Assembly: GCA_946647055.1 (NCBI GenBank)
Contig: CAMPCT010000060.1
Coordinates: forward strand, 1-10,233
DNA: 10,233 nt
From: an uncultured Atopobium sp.
GTDB lineage: Bacteria; Actinomycetota; Coriobacteriia; Coriobacteriales; Atopobiaceae
Direction of reading: 5' to 3'
Positions 6,287-10,233 of the stretch are shown one piece after another. Numbering within the stretch: position 1 is the stretch's first letter; each line of letters begins with the position of its first letter. Under the pieces are notes generated by a model, which was not told where the DNA came from, made no database searches, and saw only the letters and a list, made by a program, of their open reading frames with translations. Both the position numbers and the translations under genes were made by a program.

Positions 6287-6998
6287 CGTCATCTTGGTGG
6301 GGACCGGCCGCATGGGGGCGCTCGTCGCCCAGACGCTCGAGCAGGCGGGAGACTTCGAGGTCGTGGCCTCGTTCGATGCCGACAATGTGGGCGAGCTCTC
6401 GCAGGCTCCGACAGCTGACCTCGTCATTGACTTCTCCGCGCCAGGGGCATTGGAGCATGTCGTGTCCTACCTGCAGCGCACGGGAGCCGCCTTGGTCTCG
6501 GGCACCACGGGCCTCTCCGATGCCCATCACGAGGCGCTTACCGTGGCGGCCGCGCACTCAGCCATCGTCTGGAGCCCCAACTTCTCGTTGGGCGTGGCGG
6601 TGCTCAGGAGGCTTGCGGCGCAGGCCGCGTCTGCGCTTGGCGGATTTGACATCGAGATTGTGGAGACGCACCACAACAAGAAGGCAGACGCCCCCTCTGG
6701 GACGGCAAAGGCCCTCCTTGCGGCCGTCGACCCCGAGGGAACGTGCACGCCCGTCTTTGGGAGGGAGGGCGCCGTTGGCGCGCGCACCGCTCGCGAGATA
6801 GGCGTCCACGCCGTCCGCGGCGGCACCGTTGCCGGAACCCACGAGGTGCACCTCTTTGGCCCCGACGAGGAGGTCTGCCTCACGCACCGTGCTACGAGCA
6901 GGCAGATCTTCGCGAGTGGCGCCGTCGCCGCGGCGCAGCGCCTCCTGGGCCGCCCGAACGGGCTCTACACCTTCGATGACCTCATGTTTGGGGAGTGA
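6279..6998 (+). CDS. dapB: 4-hydroxy-tetrahydrodipicolinate reductase
   Basis: A 239-residue NAD(P)H-dependent reductase acting directly after DapA. The N-terminal Rossmann motif is GTGRMG (8-13), followed by [12 protein letters not shown] (47-58) and the SGTTGL segment (74-79) that contacts the nicotinamide. The signature [15 protein letters not shown] runs from residue 129 to 143, with His131, His132 and Lys135 corresponding to E. coli His159, His160 and Lys163. The C-terminal half forms the mixed-sheet substrate and dimerisation domain, with [10 protein letters not shown] and SRQIFASGA. At 239 residues it is the shorter Gram-positive form. I prefer TTG 6279, since AGGGGAG (6263-6269) sits 9 bases upstream. 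An alternative TTG at 6270 has no room for a ribosome site. Either start overlaps the dapA stop, which implies translational coupling. Confidence 0.94.
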   Translation: MTSVILVGTGRMGALVAQTLEQAGDFEVVASFDADNVGELSQAPTADLVIDFSAPGALEHVVSYLQRTGAALVSGTTGLSDAHHEALTVAAAHSAIVWSPNFSLGVAVLRRLAAQAASALGGFDIEIVETHHNKKADAPSGTAKALLAAVDPEGTCTPVFGREGAVGARTAREIGVHAVRGGTVAGTHEVHLFGPDEEVCLTHRATSRQIFASGAVAAAQRLLGRPNGLYTFDDLMFGE

Positions 6999-6999
6999 C

Positions 7000-7698
7000 A
7001 TGGACGCACAGGAGATTATCGACCACATTGCGAGCGCCGAGAGGCGCACCCCCGTACGCGTCTTCGTGAGGGAGCGCCAGGGAGCGGAGGTCGACTACGG
7101 CAGTGCCCGCGTCTTTGGTATGGGCGACAAGGTCGTCTTTGGCGACTGGGGGGAGTTGGGACCCCTGCTCGAGGCGCAGGCTCAGGACATCGAGGACCTC
7201 GAGGTCGAGTGCGACCGCAGGAACTCGGGCGTGCCCCTGCTCGACATCCGTGGCGCCAATGCCCGCATCGAGCCGGGGGCCATCATCCGCGAGCAGGTCG
7301 AGATTGGCGACAATGCCGTGATCATGATGGGCGCAATCATCAACATCGGCGCCGTGGTGGGGGCGGGTACCATGATTGACATGGGGGCCGTCCTGGGAGG
7401 GCGTGCCCTGGTTGGCGCGCGCTGCCATGTGGGCGCTGGCGCCGTCCTTGCTGGCGTCATCGAGCCTGCGAGCGCAACTCCCGTGGTGGTGGAGGACGAT
7501 GTCATGATCGGCGCCAACGCCGTGGTGCTCGAGGGGTGCCGCATCGGTGCCGGGTCGGTCGTTGCCGCGGGTGCCATCGTGACGCAGGACGTGCCTGCCG
7601 GCGTCGTCGTGGCGGGATGCCCTGCCCGCGTCATCAAGGAGAAGGACGAGCGCACCGCTGGCAAGACGGCCATTGTCGATGCGCTGCGCAACCTCTAG
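7000..7698 (+). CDS. dapH: Tetrahydrodipicolinate N-acetyltransferase
   Basis: A 232-residue acetyltransferase that uses acetyl-CoA to acetylate tetrahydrodipicolinate, the defining step of the acetylase branch of DAP synthesis. Residues 1-80 match the DapH N-terminal domain ([18 protein letters not shown]). Residues about 85-215 are a left-handed beta helix built from hexapeptide repeats ([LIV]-G-x-x-x-x), e.g. [33 protein letters not shown] and [11 protein letters not shown]. The end, [15 protein letters not shown], is the typical closing of hexapeptide transferases. Length agrees with Bacillus-type DapH (about 235) and rules out the longer succinyl-CoA enzyme DapD. ATG 7000 follows the dapB stop by one base, with GGGGAG at 6990-6995. 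Last gene of the lysA-dapA-dapB-dapH operon. Confidence 0.95.
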   Translation: MDAQEIIDHIASAERRTPVRVFVRERQGAEVDYGSARVFGMGDKVVFGDWGELGPLLEAQAQDIEDLEVECDRRNSGVPLLDIRGANARIEPGAIIREQVEIGDNAVIMMGAIINIGAVVGAGTMIDMGAVLGGRALVGARCHVGAGAVLAGVIEPASATPVVVEDDVMIGANAVVLEGCRIGAGSVVAAGAIVTQDVPAGVVVAGCPARVIKEKDERTAGKTAIVDALRNL

Positions 7699-7727
7699 GG
7701 CTCGATCTCATCGGGCATTCCGCAACT

Positions 7728-7760
7728 GGGCGGGCGTATCGTACGGGAATGCGCTCGCCC
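7728..7760 (+). terminator. Possible terminator hairpin after dapH
   Basis: GGGCGGGCG (7728-7736) pairs with CGCTCGCCC (7752-7760), eight of nine positions, 30 bases after the dapH stop. A competing stem pairs GCATTCC (7715-7721) with GGAATGC (7746-7752). There is no T-run, so termination efficiency is doubtful. The rest of the 7699-7938 gap should hold the promoter of the lipoprotein gene, but I found no convincing -35/-10 pair. Confidence 0.3.
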
Positions 7761-7938
7761 CGTCCGCGTGCGCCTGCCCATCTTGCTCCTCCCTTGCCGG
7801 ATCAATGTCGGTGCATGAGGCGCGCGGTTCGGGACGCGAAAGGCGTGACAAATGGCATCTCCTCCTGTCAGGTTGCCGGGAAAAGGGGCACAATGCTCAT
7901 GTTGACCAATGTCCCAGCAAAGGGAAGGGGAAGGCACG

Positions 7939-8418
7939 ATGAGGAAGAGCACGTTTGCAAAGGCGTGTGCGACGATGGCGGCCATGGCGTTTGCCGTGGC
8001 GCTTGCGGCATGTGGGGCCTCGAGCCTTGGCATGGAGGCGCTGGAGGAGGTCTCGGGCGTGCGCGTGACGGCCGAGAACGCCGGGTCCGACCATGTGGTC
8101 GAGAGCCAGGGTGCCATCGTGGTCGAGGATGGGGATGCCATCATCATCAGTCCCTGCATGGACCGCGGCGGCTTCCATCTGACCCTCACCAAGAACGATG
8201 ACGGGACGGTCGTCTTCGACGATGACGTCGACGGCAGGGTCCTGTTCCAGATCGACGCCATTCCTGGCACCTATGACGTCGTGGTGAGCGGCAACGGTGC
8301 GACCGGATGGATGACCGTCTTCGCAACCAGCGCCGACGAGCTCGAAGCGCAGAACGACTCCCTGGTCGAGGCGCTCGAGGGTGCGGGCGTCGACCCGAGC
8401 ATCCTGTCCGGCGACTAA
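7939..8418 (+). CDS. Predicted lipoprotein of unknown function
   Basis: A 159-residue secreted protein anchored to the membrane by lipid. MRKSTFAK gives the positive n-region, residues 9-24 are the hydrophobic segment, and LAAC (22-25) is a clean lipobox with Cys25 as the lipidation site. The mature part (about 135 residues) is acidic, has one further cysteine (Cys73) and looks rich in beta strands (VRVTAENAG, GAIVVEDGDAIIISP, FHLTLTKNDDGTVVFDD, PGTYDVVVSGNGATGW). It ends in an acidic helix (SADELEAQNDSLVEALEGAG). I recall similar small lipoproteins in Coriobacteriia but no function. ATG 7939 is chosen over 7909 because GGGGAAGG precedes it (7925-7932) and the signal peptide starts there. It stands alone, 240 bases after dapH, and converges on the GNAT gene. 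Unlikely to be part of the lysine operon. Confidence 0.85.
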   Translation: MRKSTFAKACATMAAMAFAVALAACGASSLGMEALEEVSGVRVTAENAGSDHVVESQGAIVVEDGDAIIISPCMDRGGFHLTLTKNDDGTVVFDDDVDGRVLFQIDAIPGTYDVVVSGNGATGWMTVFATSADELEAQNDSLVEALEGAGVDPSILSGD

Positions 8419-8428
8419 GGCCCCCAAA

Positions 8429-8445
8429 CCGCTCGGACCGAGCGG
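8429..8445. repeat. Perfect 8-bp inverted repeat after the lipoprotein gene
   Basis: CCGCTCGG and CCGAGCGG flank a single A, starting 11 bases after the lipoprotein stop. As RNA it could form a seven-pair stem with a three-base loop. It may be part of the lipoprotein terminator, though GGCAAGG rather than T follows. Confidence 0.5.
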
Positions 8446-8473
8446 GCAAGGCTGCAGGGAATCATCGATCGAG

Positions 8474-8511
8474 CCCGGCAGATCGTCTCACGTATGGGGC
8501 GGTCTGCCGGG
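8474..8511. terminator. Strong hairpin between convergent lipoprotein and GNAT genes
   Basis: The 12-base arm at 8474-8485 (CCCGGCAGATCG) pairs with 8500-8511 (CGGTCTGCCGGG), with one wobble pair and a 14-base loop. It starts seven bases past the GNAT stop on the minus strand and 56 bases past the lipoprotein stop on the plus strand. That is the right place for a shared, bidirectional terminator. On the plus strand a modest T-containing run (GCGTTCTAT) follows; on the minus strand none does. Confidence 0.6.
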
Positions 8512-8518
8512 TCGCGTT

Positions 8519-9100
8519 CTATACGGGGGCGTCAGGCCCCGACTCGCGCCACCGGCGCTTGTAGACCCACTTGTCAACGAGGACGGGCTCGCCACGGCCC
8601 CAGTCCTCCCAGCAGTGCGGGTAGAGCAGGACGTAGCCCGCCTTCTCGAGCGTCCGCTCGGATGCCCCGTTGCCAATCATCACATGGGCGGTGATGGTGC
8701 GCATCCCCGCCTCGTCAAGCAGCCATTCCCTGAGCATGCCCGCGACCTCGGTGGCGATGCCCTTGCCCCACCAGTCGGGAAGCAGCCTGCACCCGATGGA
8801 GGCCTTTGGCTTGCGCGGCTCGTAGGCGTAGATCTCGGCGATGCCGACCATCTGGTCGGGTTTCTCGCGCAGGCAGACGGCGAGCAGGATCGACTCGTGC
8901 GTGTCGAAGCACTCCTCGCGCATGCGGGCGATGGCAAGATGCTTGTCCTCGTAGCGCTGCTCGTAGAGGAACGTGGGCTCAAAGAGGTAGATCGCCTCGC
9001 TGACGGCAAGCTCGTCCAGCGCCTCCGCGTCGGTGTCGACCATCTCGCGCAGGAGCAGGCGTTCGCTCTCGATTCGGGGCATCTCGTCAAACAGCGCCAT
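8519..9100 (-). CDS. GNAT family N-acetyltransferase (RimJ/RimL type)
   Basis: A 193-residue acetyl-CoA-dependent acetyltransferase of the Acetyltransf_3 (RimJ/RimL) group. The N-terminal IESERLLLREM is the standard opening strand. IGCRLLPDWWGKGIATEV is motif A, in which WGKGIATE is the pyrophosphate-binding loop. MRTITAHVMIGNGASERTLEKAGYVL is motif B, with the Asn and Ser that position the donor and the family's EKAGY. The tail (VDKWVYKRRW) is basic and aromatic. Substrate cannot be told from sequence; relatives acetylate ribosomal proteins, small amines or antibiotics. The start at 9100 is chosen because GAGG lies six bases upstream and overlaps the stop of the dipeptidase gene eight bases away, making a two-gene unit. 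The open frame reaches 9199, but that part lies inside the upstream gene. Confidence 0.87.
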   Translation of the reverse strand: MALFDEMPRIESERLLLREMVDTDAEALDELAVSEAIYLFEPTFLYEQRYEDKHLAIARMREECFDTHESILLAVCLREKPDQMVGIAEIYAYEPRKPKASIGCRLLPDWWGKGIATEVAGMLREWLLDEAGMRTITAHVMIGNGASERTLEKAGYVLLYPHCWEDWGRGEPVLVDKWVYKRRWRESGPDAPV

Positions 9101-9108
9101 GTCAGCCT

Positions 9109-9759
9109 CTATGCCCTCACGCTCTCGACGGCCACGGGGAAGGAGAACGCCCGGTCGGGGTAGGGCTCGTCGGCCAGCGTGAAGTGCCACCACTCGCACT
9201 CGTAGGGGACGAAGCCTCCGCGCACCATGGTCTGCTGCAGCAGCATGCGCGCCCGGTACTGCTCGTCGGTGACGCCCGTGAACGAGGGGTGCGAGCGCTC
9301 GTCGAAGAGGTCGAAGGGGCTGCCCATGTCGACCTCGCGACCGGTCGCCATGTCGAGCAGCGTGAGGTCGACGGTGCTGCCGCGGCTGTGGCTCGAGCGG
9401 GCGGCGATGTAGCCCAGCTTGAAGGTGTCGGTCTTGTCGATGTTGGGGTAGAAGTAAGGCTTCATGCGCTGGTCGGCGTCCTCGATGCCCCAGAGCACGA
9501 AGTGCTTGACCGCCGTGGTGGGGCGGTAGGCATCAAAGACCTTGAGCCGATAGCCCTGCACGAACAGCTCCGCCGCCACGCCCTTGAGCGCGCGGGCGCA
9601 CTCGCGGGTGCACAGGGCGACCGGGTCCTCGTAGCCGTCGATGCGGTCACCTATGAAGTTGTAGGTGGAGTGGTAGCGGATCTCCTGGACGATGCTGGGC
9701 ACGAAGTCGGCCAGAAGGACGAAGCCGGATGCGTCCATCTCGGGTTCGGGCTTGCGCAT
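9109..9759 (-). CDS. D-alanyl-D-alanine dipeptidase, VanX/DdpX family (M15D)
   Basis: A 216-residue zinc peptidase that cleaves D-Ala-D-Ala. All family residues are present: YHSTYNFIG near the N-terminus (29-37), the transition-state arginine Arg79 in DAYRP, zinc ligands His124 and Asp131 in SSHSRGSTVDL, catalytic Glu189 and zinc ligand His192 in CEWWHF, and DMGSPFD before them. There is no signal peptide, so it is cytoplasmic like VanX. No vanH, vanA/B or two-component system is visible nearby, so a role in D-Ala-D-Ala turnover or peptide nutrition is likelier than glycopeptide resistance. ATG 9759 has GGAG seven bases upstream; a second ATG at 9738 is possible. It is followed after eight bases by the GNAT gene and preceded by a broken 5'-nucleotidase gene. 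Confidence 0.92.
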   Translation of the reverse strand: MRKPEPEMDASGFVLLADFVPSIVQEIRYHSTYNFIGDRIDGYEDPVALCTRECARALKGVAAELFVQGYRLKVFDAYRPTTAVKHFVLWGIEDADQRMKPYFYPNIDKTDTFKLGYIAARSSHSRGSTVDLTLLDMATGREVDMGSPFDLFDERSHPSFTGVTDEQYRARMLLQQTMVRGGFVPYECEWWHFTLADEPYPDRAFSFPVAVESVRA

Positions 9760-9795
9760 TGGTGTCTCCGTTCCTCTTATGTCTTCGCGTGCCGG

Positions 9796-10094
9796 CTACG
9801 TGACGATCGTGATGCGTCCCTGTCCCAATGGGTCCGCGTACTCCGCGGGGACCTCTCGTCGAGCAGGTCGTGGCCGTGCGTGTCGTTGGTGTGCACGATG
9901 GCGAGCCTGGAGGCCTTCTTCGCGCAACCCGTGAGGCCGCCTGCCATGGCAAGCGCAGCGCCTGCGGTGGCTCCCGCCTTGAGCAGGGACCGCCTGGTCA
10001 TCGACCGGCCAGGTGTGCGTCCCAATCGCGGCGTCTTCGTTGGGAGGTCGCCTGACGGGGCGACGGGAACGTTGCGAGTCTCGTTCGTGGGCAT
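9796..10094 (-). pseudogene. Remnant of a Tat-exported 5'-nucleotidase/cyclic phosphodiesterase lipoprotein with internal deletion
   Basis: The front of a UshA-type metallophosphatase is intact. From 10001 the frame reads MTRRSLLKAGATAG, a twin-arginine signal, then GGLTGC, a lipobox, then RLAIVHTNDTHGHDLLDE. The last is the first metal-binding motif (Asp and His) of 5'-nucleotidase/2',3'-cyclic-nucleotide phosphodiesterases. Directly afterwards the frame turns into low-sense Arg/Ser-rich sequence ending at 9777. In another frame the same DNA reads VPAEYADPLGQGRITIVT and stops at 9796, which looks like the natural C-terminus of such an enzyme. Full proteins are about 500 residues or more, so some 400 or more codons are missing and the join is out of frame. 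An ATG at 10094 with GAGGAGG at 10106-10112 may be the original start. No function is expected beyond perhaps a short secreted peptide. Confidence 0.75.
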
Positions 10095-10123
10095 CACGAC
10101 AAGTCCCTCCTCACAACGGGTCG

Positions 10124-10154
10124 CCGCCCTGCTCGTGTCCTTCGCACAGGGCGG
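10124..10154. terminator. Possible terminator between STAS gene and nucleotidase remnant
   Basis: CCGCCCTG (10124-10131) pairs perfectly with CAGGGCGG (10147-10154) around a 15-base loop. It lies 28 bases past the stop of the minus-strand gene entering from the right, and just before the Shine-Dalgarno of the nucleotidase remnant. No T-run follows on either strand, so this is tentative. Confidence 0.3.
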
Positions 10155-10181
10155 GGGCAAGCTTCTTGGGAACAGGGTGGG

Positions 10182-10233
10182 CTAGCGCTCTATCGTCAGG
10201 ACGTCGGAGAGTCCCGTCATCTCGAGGATCTCC
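10182..10233 (-). CDS. C-terminal end of a probable STAS-domain (anti-anti-sigma factor) protein
   Basis: Only 16 codons and the stop are visible; the gene enters from the right edge. The residues EILEMTGLSDVLTIER resemble the last helix and strand of SpoIIAA/RsbV-like anti-sigma factor antagonists, in which a hydrophobic helix ends in a TGL-D motif followed by a short beta strand. Such proteins relieve an anti-sigma kinase by binding it. The call rests on this short motif alone; the serine phosphorylation site and the rest of the domain lie outside the window. Confidence 0.5.
   Translation of the reverse strand, partial: EILEMTGLSDVLTIER

Noticed and set aside
5189..6427. 412-residue minus-strand ORF opposite dapA
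   Set aside because: It lies opposite a gene with every DapA catalytic residue. Its composition is that of an antisense frame and it has no recognisable domain.
9184..10185. 333-residue plus-strand ORF across the dipeptidase and nucleotidase remnant
   Set aside because: It is antisense to a VanX-family gene with all zinc ligands present and has no domain or start signal of its own.
1..10233. CRISPR arrays, insertion sequences, tRNA/rRNA genes, toxin-antitoxin or defence systems
   Set aside because: I looked for direct repeats at regular spacing, transposase motifs, tRNA arms and small coupled gene pairs, and found none that hold up.

Overview
The window is GC-rich (roughly two thirds G+C by eye), densely packed bacterial chromosome. 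Its gene content points to a Gram-positive anaerobe of the Coriobacteriia, probably an Olsenella/Atopobium-like Atopobiaceae. The clues are a lysine riboswitch, the acetylated diaminopimelate (DAP) route, a LysA of the type common in anaerobic Gram-positives, and lipobox lipoproteins. The taxonomic call is inference; no rRNA or other marker is present.

Layout. Positions 1-608 (+) hold the C-terminal two thirds to half of an AlaA-type aminotransferase. Positions 751-1272 (+) encode a short nitroreductase. A tight three-gene minus-strand operon follows (transcribed from 3631 down to 1310): an M20D amidohydrolase, a 97-residue protein of unknown function, and a DUF89/ARMT1-like metal phosphatase. 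A 339-base divergent region (3632-3970) carries a lysine riboswitch (about 3751-3889) reading rightward. It controls lysA, dapA, dapB and dapH (3971-7698, +); dapA/dapB overlap and dapB/dapH nearly touch. A lipoprotein gene (7939-8418, +) converges on a minus-strand pair, a VanX-like D-Ala-D-Ala dipeptidase and a GNAT acetyltransferase (9759 down to 8519). Upstream of these on the minus strand lies the wreck of a 5'-nucleotidase gene, which keeps its signal peptide, the start of its catalytic domain and its last codons but has lost nearly everything between. At the right edge are the last 16 codons of a probable STAS-domain (anti-anti-sigma) protein.

How the genes fit. DapA makes hydroxytetrahydrodipicolinate, DapB reduces it, and DapH acetylates it. 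An aminotransferase (not certain here) then acts, the M20D enzyme is the natural candidate for the N-acetyl-DAP deacetylase (DapL), and LysA decarboxylates meso-DAP to lysine. Lysine sensed by the riboswitch would shut down the plus-strand operon. The dipeptidase acts on peptidoglycan-type D-Ala-D-Ala, so much of the window concerns lysine and cell-wall precursors.

The observations most worth a second look are the internally deleted 5'-nucleotidase, the unknown 97-residue protein locked between a deacetylase and a DUF89 phosphatase, the riboswitch expression platform with mutually exclusive hairpins, and the hairpin-rich lysA-dapA gap. I see no clear new defence or mobile system, CRISPR array, tRNA or rRNA.
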